Positions 49,665 through 60,993 of a stretch of 64,000 nt of DNA are shown here, one piece after another. The translations under genes and the position numbers were made by a program. The number at the start of each line of letters is the position of its first letter. Within the stretch, counting starts at the first letter, position 1. The stretch comes from Pomphorhynchus laevis (taxonomy: Eukaryota > Acanthocephala > Palaeacanthocephala > Echinorhynchida > Pomphorhynchidae), in contig WNNJ02003559.1 of assembly GCA_012934845.2 (NCBI GenBank), forward strand, positions 38,043 through 102,042, read 5' to 3'. The notes below the pieces were generated by a model that saw only the letters and a list, made by a program, of their open reading frames with translations, ran no database searches and was not told the DNA's origin.

Positions 49665-51937
49665 TTATTTCAATATTACATTATTTTAATTTTTTCAATT
49701 CGTTTGTTTTTTTTAATTGTATTATTTTGTTTCGGTTTAGCTAAAATTATAACTCATTACTCTACTTTTACATTATTTTTATTATTAAATTCGTATTTTT
49801 TGTCACGTACTTTATGATTTTAATTTTATTTCGTTTTATGATTCTGTTTTTTTCTTTTTAAAAAAATGAAAAAAGTAGAAATGCGGGGCACATAAATGCT
49901 TGTATTTTTGTATAAATGCTGCAAACACGGGGGAAACAAATTGTGAAACACTTTTTTTTGTAATCCTGATGATTATAGCAGGAGCTATCGAAATATTGAA
50001 TTTTTATTAAATAAAGGATATTTTCTTCTTCGTTCCTATAATAAATACTTTACATACACTCATAAAGTAAACTTTCATGGTTAACTAAAAACATATTTAT
50101 TGTGAAGATTTAGAGATTATAGAATGCACTCCACGCAGAAATTTTAGAAGAGATCGAAAATGGGCAGTTAAGTCGACTGAAGACTTTATAAACTTGTCAA
50201 ATATTCAACTGACCGAAAATGAGAAAAAGGTCCTAAACTTAGGTTTAAAGTACAACGTAGCAAAGAAAGAATTTATAAAATATGATGTTATGAAGGCAAT
50301 AAGACAAATTAGTAATATTGCGTTTCAAGATATTGATGACAATACTAAACAATATAATGCTCAAAACAGTTTTGGTAAACAACTTTTTGAAAACTATATG
50401 TCAATTAGATCTGAAAGAAATCACAAGCCAAATATTAGTAAAATAGCACTTAAGGCGCTTTCATCTCTACATAAAAATAATGAAATAATTATAGAAAAAG
50501 CGACTAAAAGTCCAGAGGATGTAATATGGGGAAGGCGGATTACATATACGAGGGCCAGGGACAACTTAATGATGATACATATGGATTATGTTCGAATGGA
50601 TATTTTGAATGTGCTAAAAAGAATCTAGTGGATCTTCTTGATAAATAATGTAGTAAAGGTGTAATTGACGTGCCAACTAAAGAAAGCCTATGTATATAGA
50701 AAATTGTAAACCAGGAAAATTTTATCTGTTACCTAAAACGGACAAGGAAGATATACCATGCAAAGGTAGACCAATTATAAGCAATTGTAATACACTTACT
50801 GAACAACTATCTAAATATCTGGACAAAACATTGAAGCCTTTACTAAAGAATGTTGATAGCTACATAAATAACTCGTGCGAATTTTTTAAAAGACTGGATA
50901 TAAGTAAAGAACATATCTCGGAAAATGATAGAATCTTTACAGCAGACGTAAAATCTTTATACACAAATATCCCTCTTCTAGCCGGATTAATGGCATTGAA
51001 TTAATTTATGGAACAGGCCAATTGGTTAACTTTGAAACGAGAATTTATAAATGAAGCAATTAAGTTCATACTACAAAACGATATATTTATGTTTGATAAC
51101 ATAATGTATATACAGCAAAGAGGTACAGCTATGGGGGCACATGTTGCTCCAGTATATGCAATACTTTATATGTCATGGTATGAAACACAACTTATAGAAC
51201 AGAGTAATACCAGACCATTTGCTTGGTACAGATATATATAAATGATGTGTTTGTAGTCTGGAAAGGATCAGATAGTCAATTAACAGAGTTTACAAATCAT
51301 ATGAATGAATTTGGACAATTAAAGTTTACAATTGATTTAAACAATCCTGTAAAAATTCTTAGACATGATAATCTATAGAGACAGTATCGGAAAAATCCAA
51401 ACAAAGATTTACCAAAAGAGCTCACAACTAAAATTACATCTGCATCCAAAAAGCAATCATCCGATGTATATAAAAAAGAAAAATATTATAATGAATGCAG
51501 ATCTTCGAATAAAACGTCTATGCAACAAAAAAAGCGACGTACTTGAGGAAACTAAAACATTATTTTCGCATTCAAAGTCGAGAGGATACACGATGAAAGA
51601 AATCCTCACATCATTAAGAAAACCTTTTAATATAAATATTAAACAAACGCCATCGGGAAATAAAGCTAAGAAAACGTGTATATTAATTTACTACTGCATA
51701 GATGATTAAGACATTTATGTAGCGATATTATGACAATATGTCATGTGGAAAGGCGCAATATCACAAATGTGAAATAAAAATCAATTCCCATCACAGCAGA
51801 ATAGTAAACCCGTTCAAAAGGAATTTATTAAAGTCAAAAATATCGAGTATTTCATTAAGTGATCATACGGATGAAAATGGATGTTTTAAATGCAACAGAG
51901 AGTGAGCGTTGTGTTGTAAACAGATTACAGAAGCTTA

Positions 51938-53665
51938 AACAATGAACTTCGGGCCAAAGTCCCTTGAAAGTTTTGGTGACTTTATTTATTACTTATCTGA
52001 CTCTATTGTTTCTTTTTAATTACAGCCTGTATTTTCTTTAATAAAATCTTCTTCTTCTTCTTCTTTTTCTTTAGCCTTTTTCCCGTGTGTTGGCGGGGTC
52101 GGCTCTCATGGAACGCATCCTCCATTTGCAACGATCCGAAGCCAGATCAGGGTGTAGTCCAGCATCTCTTAGATCCTTGTGCAGCGTGTCAGACCATCGC
52201 TGTCTTGGTCGTCCTTTGGGGCGTTTGCCTTTAAAGTCTATTTTCAAGCCTGCCTTTGCGATGGAACCGTCATGTGCCCGTAGAGTGTGGCCAAACCAGC
52301 GGAGACGGGCTTCTAGCATTTTCTCACTGATAGGCATCACACCGTATCGTCGGTAAATATCATCATTGCGAACCCGATTTAGGAGACTAAAACCGCTTGT
52401 CCATCGAAGCATCTTCGTCTCCATGACAGCGAGACGACGTTCCGCTATCTTTGTGATAGGCCAGCATTCTGCTCCATAAAGAGCAATGGGACGAATAACG
52501 CTTCGATATATCTTTGACTTTATGCTATCCTTCATTTTGCGGTCGCACATTATGCCAGTTGTAGCACGCCACTTCATCCATGTAGCATTGATTCTGGCAG
52601 TTATTTCGTTGTTCAATTCGCCATCAGCTGAGAGCACCGATCCTAGATATTTGAAATTTTCGGTCCGTGGAAGGTCTGTTCCGTTGATATTGATCGTGCC
52701 CGTATCGTTTGTATTAGTCGTCAAGTACTCAGTCTTCCTAGTGTTTAGCCGCAGGCCATGTTGTGCTAATATGTCATTCCAAAGCTTGACTAACTGCGTG
52801 AGGTCGGTCTTATTGACGGAAGCTAGAAAGACGTCGTACGCATATAGTAGGGTATAAGGTGCTTGACGCTGAATGTCGCTCGTTAAGGTATCCATGACCA
52901 GAATAAACAGAAGTGGCGAAAGCACGCTTCCTTGGTGGACGCCGACGGAAATACGAAATGGTTTTGATACTCCAGCTGTGCATCGTACTCTGCTTCTTGG
53001 GCCGATGTAGAGCAGCTTGACCCACTCAACCAGATGCTCTGGGATTTGATGTTGGCGTAGCGCATGCCAGATAAGCTCATGTGGAACGCGATCGAAAGCT
53101 TTCTCTAAGTCGAGGAATGCTATGTGAAGAGGTGTGTCTTTTTCCCGATATTTTTCGATCAGCAGCCGCGCGGCATGTATGGCGTCGGTGGTGCCACATC
53201 CCTTGACGAAACCAGCCTGATTGATTGTACAATTTGCGATTTTGCGTATACGCTGGTCAAGAATTCGCTCGAATACCTTCATAGTATGAGATAGCAATCT
53301 GATAGGGCGGTAGTTTGAACATTCAGCTGGATTTCCTTTCTTTTTCCAAATTGGTACCGTGGTGCTATATTGCCAATCAGTCGGTGTTGTGTGTTCTTCG
53401 ATGATTTTGTTAAAGAGTTTCGCTAACCAAGGTGCTGGGTTCCAGCACTTGGATTTCCATAGCTCGGGTGAGATGTCATCTGGGCCTGCTGTTTTTCCCT
53501 TCTTTGTCCTCTTTAACGCTTCATCAACTTCCTCCGTGCTAATTGGGAGTAATGGACCGAGTACTGTTTGGGCTTGTGAGATTGGGGGTGAGTGAACCCT
53601 TCAGTACATACTTCCTCAAAATACTCACTATCATTTTCTTTAATAAAATCTTTATTATTATTAGA
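51938..53665 (-). mobile_element. Nested insertion: small element containing an RTE LINE
   Basis: AGATTACAGAAGC flanks the whole block (51,925-51,937 and about 53,665-53,677), interrupting the Penelope endonuclease. Inside, TTTTCTTTAATAAAATCTT occurs at about 52,031 and 53,634, flanking the RTE LINE. So a short element of about 125 bp ending in a TTA-rich tail went in first, and the RTE then landed in it. Confidence 0.82.
52050..53633 (-). mobile_element. RTE-clade LINE, 5'-truncated copy with long open RT
   Basis: Minus strand, open for 408 residues (53,297-52,071): LLSHTMKVFERILDQRIRK, AGFVKGCGTTDAIHAARLL, FLDLEKAFDRVPHELIW (motif A), GVHQGSVLSPLLFILVMD (motif B), then YAYDVFLA at motif C, where the first catalytic aspartate of YADD is tyrosine. 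FKYLGSVLSADG and WMKWRATTG follow, and a C-terminal RPKGRPRQRWSDTL. The tail is TTC-rich at 52,043-52,065. About 53,300-53,600 continues the linker in other frames. No endonuclease. Recently inserted by its long open frame, but not active. Confidence 0.9.
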
Positions 53666-54164
53666 TTACAGAAGCAAAATACATCACATCAACTCACACA
53701 GATCTGAAATATAATATAAATGCACATACATCATGTTCCAGCAGAGGTGTTGTATATCTTGCTACGTGTAAACACTGCAAAAGTCAATATGTAGGGGAGA
53801 CAGGATTAAGCATAAATAGACGTTTAAATAATATACGAAACGACATTAAACATAAATTAACAGCGCGGGATGTCAATCATTGCGTTAATTTGCATAAAAA
53901 AGAAAGTGATGATTTTGAATACGTGGTAGTGGAAATAATTTAAATGATAAAATACAAAGAAAACTAAGAGAGCAACGCTGGATAGGTCAACTAATGACTG
54001 ATACAGGTAACGGAATGAATGTGGAGAATTATTTCATATGGCGCGACAAGAGACCACCCTAGTGATTCTAAGAAAATTTTCACGCACATTTTATTTTCTT
54101 TTTAACTTTTGACATCGTTTTCTGTTTTAACATTCTTAGCTTGTATTTAAGATTGAAAAATTAA

Positions 54165-54490
54165 ATCAGCTAACTGAGTCTACGTATTTAATATAATTAT
54201 AAACTAAACAAAACATAATAATGATGCTAAATCAAAATTTAATAATTAAATAATAAAATAAATAATTGTTTTAAGATTTTTTATAATTTAAATCAAGTTA
54301 AAATAAATGAAATTTAAAATAAACGTCATTTTTATGAATTGACTAATAAATAACAGACGTTGTATCAGAATAAGAATTAGAGGTCATCAGGAGGAACTGC
54401 TATGCTATCAGGTTTCGGCCCCTAACACCTCTACCCAACATAGCAGCGGGGCCAAATACATGCTAATGATGTATTTCCTCTGAAATAACT
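54165..54490 (-). mobile_element. Naiad-like 3' UTR fragment
   Basis: Inverted: AAATCAGCTAACTGAGTC at 54,164, UTR body, complete module at 54,377-54,446, then a few coding-end bases. Close in sequence to the copies at 11.5 and 20.8 kb. Confidence 0.85.
54377..54446 (-). ncRNA. Permuted hammerhead-like module (Naiad 3' UTR, complete)
   Basis: Minus strand: CTGCTATG and GGGT, A, GAGGTG; TTAGGGG, CC, GAA, ACC and CATAGCAG; TTCCTC, CTGATGA, CCTCTAA. All core boxes are present. Helix I has four good pairs next to the core. Predicted scissile bond after A at 54,432. Confidence 0.55.
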
Positions 54491-54589
54491 ATCTAGTATC
54501 TTATTCTAATACAAAGTATTAGAATAAAATAATTCAAAGTATTAGAATAAGATATTAGAATAAGATAAGTAATTGCCATTACTTTTGCA

Positions 54590-54896
54590 ATTGCAAAAGT
54601 AAAAATGTGGTATATTGCTGTAGGTGCACAAAATGCCCTATGACATACATCGGCCAAACCAGTTGTGAAATGCATATTCGGGCGCTTACACGAAGATCGG
54701 ACATTTTACATAAACGTGAGAAAAACGATGGGGCAGTGAGACATTGCGTCGAAAATCCTGATCACATCATGGATACAATTATCATAAATGCAGATCTACC
54801 GGACGAAACGAAAAGAAAATTGAACGAGCTATACTGGATCGGGCAGTTGATGACAGACAAGCAGCTGAACACAGAACATATATACCATCCGCCCTG
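54590..54896 (+). mobile_element. Penelope-like GIY-YIG endonuclease fragment, another family
   Basis: NVVYCCRCTKCPMTYIGQTS holds the zinc-finger cysteines and the GIY-YIG core, then EMHIRALTRRSDILHKRE, VRHCVENPDHI, ELYWIGQLMTDKQLN and the stop. Open throughout. Upstream RT is missing; the 5' boundary is close to an AT-rich junction with Naiad debris. Confidence 0.85.
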
Positions 54897-55041
54897 AAAT
54901 CGTAATATATGCTCTATTTATGAAATTATACAAACTCAGAAATAAAAATAATATGACGTTTATCTGAGAATTCTTCCTGAAATATGACGTTACATTGTAT
55001 TGTATATATATGAATGTTCCAATCAAAAAAAACTGTGATTA

Positions 55042-55075
55042 CTGACGAAGCTTTATTGTTGAAGCGAAACGCGTT
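55042..55075 (+). ncRNA. Hammerhead-like hairpin after Penelope endonuclease
   Basis: CTGACGA, one A, stem GCTT with AAGC, then GAAACGCGTTT. The ACGCGT step is self-complementary, as in minimal hammerheads of Penelope elements, where helix III forms between two copies. The extra base before helix II departs from the strict consensus. Confidence 0.5.
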
Positions 55076-55196
55076 TATAAAAAACACATCAAGTGCTCTT
55101 ATTTATTTTTGTCTTTTTTTGGCGGTTTTACTCAATAACAAAATATACAAAAAGGATCTCATAATGGACGATCCCGTCAACAGCCGGTTTAACGAT

Positions 55197-55298
<102 letters not shown>

Positions 55299-55394
55299 GC
55301 TTCTGCACCTGAGCTTCGTATAGCATCGTGAGGAATTGCTGGTGTCTTTATAGTTATCACAAAAGCAGTCGAAACGTACCCTAACCACTTCATC

Positions 55395-55610
55395 CGACTG
55401 ACGATGACTGCTGGGTGGTTAGGATCGTCTCGGAGTGATACATTAGACTGATGGAGCTGATGATCGAAGTCCAGTTATTTAGCAGCAAATTTGGATTAAA
55501 AATCAATCATAGCCAGCTTTGGCTCCTGGACCACAGTTTCAAGCTATTTTCGCAATAACAATATTATATATCGTTAGGGCGTGGATAAAGTTGATTTTCT
55601 TAACCACCTA
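55395..55610. repeat. Dispersed repeat, copy 2 of 2
   Basis: Reverse complement of 17,832-18,040 (GGAGTGATACATTAGACTGA, GTCCAGTTATTTAGCAGC, CTGGACC). Directly followed by the start of the mitochondrial copy; the phrase TTAACCACCTAGT near the junction is also present at 17,990. Confidence 0.75.
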
Positions 55611-55628
55611 GTGAGCCATAGTAGCATT

Positions 55629-56232
55629 ATGGGTTCTATGTGTATGGTGTGTTAAGGATTGGCTTGTTGAAGGAAGGGAGGGTTTAGGGTCTAAGAGGAT
55701 AGATGTAGTTGCAGGAGGGTTAGTTTTATCAAATGCATATGAAACCCTCTTTTTCTAGGATGCTTAATATGGGGCTATTGCTGGTAAAGAAGGGGTGGAT
55801 ATAGTCATGGGTTGTGATAGACTTTGAGAGAATTCCTGTGTGGATCTTTGTCGTTCTTCTTAGGTCCAATGTAACTGTTTCACAGTCTCATAATAACATG
55901 CTCAGGGGAGGGTATATTCAGCAGTTGTGTGTATGGCTGTAACTGTAGTAATAGGGGATGACTTTGTCTTAGTACAAGTTGAGGAGTGGATAGCACTTCC
56001 GTTCAGAGTCTCTAAGGAACTGGGCGGGAGTTTATTCATCTTAATCATAGGGTTTTATGGGTTACATGTTGTAGTGAGGAGCTTGCTTAACCTTTTAGTT
56101 GTTATTACGCTGATGATCAGTGTAAGGATTGGGATTCTAGACAGAAGGAAGGTTGAAGGAATTGCTTTGTACTGGTATATTGTTGACGTAGTTTGATTGT
56201 TTGTGCTCTTAGGTCTGTATTGGTATATTATG
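55629..56232 (+). pseudogene. cox3: cox3 mitochondrial-derived pseudogene
   Basis: Cytochrome c oxidase subunit 3. Recognisable pieces: FERIPVWIFVVLLRSNVTVS (IPLLNT ... LLSSGVTVT block), SQSHNNMLRGGY (WAHHSMLEG), then EEWIALPFRVSKELGGSLFI, LIIGFYGLHVVVRSL (GFHGLHV, one His now Tyr) and LYWYIVDVVWLFVLLGLYWY, the last needing TGA as Trp. Frame changes occur near 55,800 and 55,945. Confidence 0.85.
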
Positions 56233-56399
56233 TAATCCTATAGTTTAACTAAACTTCACGAATTGATATTGTGAGATGGATGATTTATTAGCAAGAATGC
56301 GACTACGGGTCGCTAGGGTGAGCTATTATAATATTAGGGGCAAACGGGATTGTTACCCACTAGTTGATCCCTTATAAAGAGATGAGAAGGGACTACTAA
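56233..56399 (+). other. Mitochondrial tRNA cluster region (unresolved)
   Basis: Between cox3 and nad2, where acanthocephalan mitochondria carry four tRNA genes. Short stems are visible (for example GGGATTGTTACCC), but I cannot assign a tRNA with confidence. Confidence 0.35.
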
Positions 56400-56489
56400 G
56401 CCCTTGTGCTTATTTAAGTGTAAGGTTTCTTGGTGGTGGCAGTTTTAGCCGGTTTATGTGTCATTTCTTTGAGTGTAGAGGTTTCGTGT
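56400..56489 (+). pseudogene. nad2: nad2 pseudogene, 5' part
   Basis: VVAVLAGLCVISLSVEV leads into the NADH dehydrogenase subunit 2 N-terminus; it breaks at the LTR element's target site and resumes at 60,214. Confidence 0.65.
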
Positions 56490-59400
56490 TGACGTATTTG
56501 AAATTGATATGTGTTACTAACTTTATTATTGTTATATATGTGATAAATATAACCTCTTTGGTTTAGCTGATTATCCGCGATACGACAATTTATTCAGCAC
56601 ATTGAAAGATGTGTACCCAGTAACAATCAAGTGTGGATTTCCATCGGAGCCTGAACTCACAGATCCACAGAACTCACATAGTACGAGTTGAGCGATTCGA
56701 TACTCCTGCTGATGACCCCGAAAGTCAGAGGAAATATAAGCTATGGGAAAGAAATTTCAATTATTACATTACCACTCTTCCCGATGACGTAAATAAACTA
56801 GAACATATCATGATGCACATCGGGACATATGTGTATGAACTGCTCGAGGACATGATAGATTTTAAAAGTGATAGCGCTACACTTGATCGCATCTACGTAA
56901 AAAATCAAACGAAGTACTAGCCCGACATTTACTCTTAATCCGCACTCAACGGTCCGACGAAGATATCGATACATTTGTACAGGCCCTCCGGTTATTGGCA
57001 CGAGACTGTAATTTCAAAAACTCCACAGCCAATGAAATCAGGAGTGATTACATACGAGATTCATTTATCCGCGGTCTTCGTTCAGACAAAATACGTTAAC
57101 GGCTACTGGAAAGTGATGAAATGAATTTGAGCCGAGCATTGAATGTCGCCAAATCGTTGCAAACAGCACAGCAAAGTATGTCACTCTATCACAAATCAGA
57201 GTCTGAGTAATTGGACACTAATGGCAGAGTAGCCTCAGTTATGTCATTCAAGCCTTTATCGGTCGATGATCCTAATATCATGTCACATTATTCGAATCGT
57301 ATTGGCATAATCAGACAAAAACCACGAAACGTGATAGATGTTTCTTTTGTGGGGAAGGGAGACATATTTGAGCGCTTTTTCCTACAAAGAATGTATCATG
57401 TAACAAATGTGGGAAAACTGATCACTTCGCCAGAGCCTGTCAATCGAGGAGTAATGCTACAAGCTCAGCATTCATGATGATACTGTTAACCGTGAACATC
57501 CCTAGTAAACATCCCATCAAAGTGTCTTTATTTATCGGAAAGATAAAGTTCAATGCGCTCATTGACACTGGGAGTTCGTTAAATTTTATCGACGATTCTG
57601 TAACGTACTCACTCGGTCTCAAAGTGCTTTCATCTAATACTAACGTATATTATTTATTAGTGGAGCGAGTGAAGAACATATTTATTTAATTGAATTTTCA
57701 ATAGCCTACTGCTATCATCTTCAGGAGTAAATGTTAAATTTTTTTGTAACATTTACTCCTGAAGATGATAGCAGTAGGCTATTGAAAATTCGATTAAATA
57801 AATATTTTACTTCACTCTCTCCACTAATAAATAATCCAATATGAGTGAACAATCAATTTATAAACTAACGTCTATCTTGCATCAGATACTACCAAAACTG
57901 TTCAAGGTCGATGCTTGATTGATTTTGTTGTGGAGGGTCATCGATATGTCCAGATTGAGTTCTTTGTCCTGCCTCGATTGTGTGCCGACCTTATACTCTG
58001 ACTTCCATTTCTGAGCAGGTACAATAGTTTGGAGATTCAGTTTGGTGGCTCATTATCTGATTTCCAATTAACTGCAGCTGCATTGGATCACGTTCGACTG
58101 CCGTTACTTTTCCAAAATCTTACTCCTGACGTAAAACCTGTCGCAGCAGAAAGCAGGAAGTACTACTAATCTGATCAGGAATTCATCGATTAAGAACTAC
58201 ACAGAATGTTCTCCAAGGGGATAATAGAGGAGAGTGTATCTCCATGGAGAGCCCAAATTGTCTTAGTAACCCGCGAAACTGGCCGAAGACGATTAGTAAT
58301 CGATTTCTCTAGGACAATAAATCGTTACATTCAGCCTGATGCATATCCAGTTCCACTCATATCTGCCATAGTGAATGAGATATCCAAATGTGTATTTTTC
58401 AGTCTTAGATCTACAGGAGACTTATTACCAAATCGATATAGATCCTTCTAAGCGTTACTTCACTGCTTTTGAAGGTAATGGGCAGCTGTACCAATTTCGC
58501 AAGATACCTATGGGTATTACTAATGGTGTTTTTGCGTTTTAAAGGTATATGAACAATTTTATAAAAGAAAACAAATTACGAAATGTTTGATCATATCTTG
58601 ACTACATTATAATCTGTAGCACCACTCTTGATGAACATGACACTAACTTAAAAAAAGTTCCAGCATGCTGCCCAGAAGCACAGAATCGAATTACACCATT
58701 CTAAATGTAAATACAGATTGACGAATATATGTACACTTGGTTACGAAATAAGCCATAACATGCTAAGACCAGATCCAACAAGGTTTTTCGCTCTCTACGA
58801 TCTTAAAATTACATCAAATCAAGCCTCATTAAAACGACTACTGGGTTTCTACGCATATTATAGTTGATGGATAAAAAACTTTTCGACTAAAATAGCTCCA
58901 CTCACATCACATCATGTCAACTTTCCCTTGAAAGACGAAGCAAAAAGAGCTGTGGAATACCTCCGAAATGAGATAGTGAACGCTACAATGTATACTGTAG
59001 ATGAAATCATGTCTTTTGTTGTGGAAACCGATGCGTCCGACACGGCTATTGGTGCAACTTTATAACAAAAAATCGTCCAGTAGCATTCTCTTCTAGAACT
59101 TTGAACACTCACGAAAAAGCCACCACATAATAGAAAAGGAATCGTATGCAATCGTGGGAGCTGCACCAAACTGGAAACACTATCTAATTCCCCGTAAATT
59201 TTTGTTAATCACCGATCAGAAGTCTGTTTCATTCATGTTCAATCACGAAGGCCGTGGAAAAATTAGGAATGAGAAAATAGCAAGATGGCGTATGGATATG
59301 TATAATTATCAATATGATATTAAGTACCGTCCTGGATCAAGTAATATGTCTGCAGATCTTATGTCTCGAGATATATGCGCTTCCACTGCCGACACAAGAA

Positions 59401-60213
59401 TTCTCAAAGAAATATACACTAGCCTCTTACATCCAGGGATTACGAGAATGTTTCATTACCTCCGCAATCAAAACCTACCATATTTGATAGAAGATGTGCG
59501 GTTCTGTTCCAGGCTTTACGTCCTATGTATCGCATGTCAATCGATTTTAAAGGACGTTTACCAAGATCTACGAACGGATCAACGTATATATTAACTGCTT
59601 GTGCACCGCTACTAATACTACACCTCATCGATGTTTCTTGGTATTTCCCAGAAAAACTTTTGTATCGCCAAAGTTACCTGATTGGTTAACACCTCCTAAT
59701 CAGGTGTTGCTTAAACAACTAAGCAAGCAGTCGAAGTATGAGCCTTCGGTTGATGAAGTCGAGTTACTAGACTCAAATCATCTTTACTCAACAGTTCGTG
59801 ATAATCAAGGAAGGGAATACAGAATATCGACTCAAAATTCTGCTAAAACTGGGCGTTCAACCGATCAACAGTCCATTATTACACCTCCGGAGAGGGCATG
59901 GGAGAACGAAGCAACAGGAGACAAAGTATCTACTTATGCTGGAGACCTTCCAAGTGTAGTTGAGACTGAGGAAACAAACGATTCACTATATAGTGATCCG
60001 AATGCCGTATTTGAGAGTACACGAACAGATATGGAACCCTGCGAATTACGGATATCCAGCCGCATTCTACGTCCGCCAGAACGATATATCGAATAGCAAA
60101 TTGACTGGGGAAGAATTACGTATTTAAAATTGATATGTGTTACTAATTTTATTATTGTTATAGATGTGCTGAATAAAACCTCTTTGGTTTAGCTGATTAT
60201 ATGCGATACGACA
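56490..60213 (+). mobile_element. Short-LTR Ty3/gypsy-like retrotransposon (fossil)
   Basis: LTRs of 98 bp at 56,490-56,587 and 60,116-60,213, roughly nine in ten positions alike, with the usual TG...CA type ends and a purine-rich tract before the 3' LTR. Target duplication CGTGT on both sides (56,485-56,489 and 60,214-60,218). Parts in order: gag-like region (about 56.6-57.4 kb, with a zinc-knuckle remnant near its end), protease (near 57.5-57.6 kb), RT (about 58.2-58.8 kb), RNase H (about 58.9-59.4 kb), integrase zinc-finger remnant (near 59.4-59.55 kb), with most of the integrase missing, and a 3' region. It is broken in many places and also carries an inserted palindrome. The LTR divergence suggests an old, but not ancient, insertion. 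Confidence 0.85.
57647..57838. repeat. Palindromic insertion inside the LTR fossil
   Basis: Arms of about 90 bp turn near 57,742. Each contains CTGAAGATGATAGC, AGTAG, GCTATTGAAAATT: the hammerhead-like layout with one extra base. Outer ends ATTATTTATTAG with its complement. Same kind as 15.4, 39.2 and 48.2 kb. Confidence 0.85.
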
Positions 60214-60905
60214 CGTGTTCAAATGAGTATTGAGTGTGGGTGGCTTTAGAGGTGAGGTTAGTGGAAATAATCCATTTAAGCTTGATGGCTAATAGGCAAG
60301 TGGGTAGAAGATGTGAATACTTTTTAGTTCAGGCTTTGGCTCACTAGGCTTGTTTCCCTTACACCCTGCGTGTATCAGGTCTTGTGGGACTTGTATAATG
60401 GAATTGGGGTTGGTTTGGTTTTAGGGTTACAGAAGTTGATCCCCTAGCTTTAATGCTAGAATGGGGATGGCTTATTCAGTAGGGAATGGGATTATTTTTT
60501 GGTTTCTTTATGGTGAGGGTTATATTAGGAGGGCTGGGCATACTGTTTGATGAGTGTTGAGTATAAGTTCTCACCTCGTCATCGGTGTTTCATACCAGGT
60601 GGGTAGTTTAATAGGGGTAGCTGGGGTAGTAGGGGTATTTACGTATCTTTTGGAGTATATCCTAGTTGTAGCCTCCCTGGTGATAGTTAAGAGCAACACA
60701 CCTGAGAGGGGTAGTAGGGTGGCGGAGGTGATAGTGGTGTTGGCATCCGTACCCGTCGTGCTAGGATTTTGCTTCAAGCTTTACTCCTTTGTTAGCCTAA
60801 TTGAAGGAATAGTGGCAGTAGTTAGAATCCTGGCAGTGGTTAGGTGTATAAGTTTAATTGGTTATTTGTTAGGTGTGAAATTAGTCTGACGACCAACGAT
60901 TTAAG
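60214..60905 (+). pseudogene. nad2: nad2 pseudogene, 3' part
   Basis: NADH dehydrogenase subunit 2: EYFLVQALAS (the family's KYFLVQ block) near 60,320, LGLFPLHPACIS, then 60,554-60,889 open for SISSHLVIGVSYQVG, SNTPERGSRVAEV, VPVVLGFCFKLYSF (the GFxxK block) and a C-terminus that continues through a TGA Trp. It lies just before cox1. A few frame changes upstream. Confidence 0.75.
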
Positions 60906-60993
60906 AAGGGAGAAACGCAGAAACTCAATTTTAAGCACCACTGTTTCGTGAGGTTCAGGTTTGACTATGATGGTGACTATAGTTTAGTGTGCT

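Larger units (their letters stand above)
48240..50050. repeat. 1.8-kb palindrome of Penelope-like 3' ends
   Basis: Two inverted arms of about 800 bp meet near 49,250 in TTGGTTAATATATTAAC phrases. Each arm has a GIY-YIG endonuclease end, an A+T-rich 3' UTR and, at the outer end, CCTGATGAT ... AGGAGCTATCGAAATATT. The left arm has an extra duplicated piece (49,085-49,205). So two copies are joined 5' to 5' (head to head). Confidence 0.88.
50110..54060 (+). mobile_element. Penelope-like element, canonical RT-endonuclease order, with nested insertions
   Basis: RT N-terminus from about 50,115 (RRNFRRDRKWAVKS, NIQLTENEKKVLNLGLKYNV), PLE entry FYLLPKTDKEDIPCKGRPII (50,720), motif A FTADVKSLYTNIP (50,935), motif B QRGTAMGAHVAPVYAILYM (51,117), motif C decayed to YIxNDVFVVW (51,232), thumb to 51,900. 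The endonuclease begins FKCN (51,886) and resumes at 53,680 (SSRGVVYLATCKHC, SQYVGETGLSINRRLNN), ending EQRWIGQLMTD near 54,005. The gap between is filled by inserted elements. Several stops. The gene order, RT first, contrasts with the Naiad-like family. Confidence 0.85.

Noticed and set aside
52087-53025. Plus-strand frames and alternative minus frames over the RTE LINE
   Set aside because: Shadows of the 408-residue RT frame.
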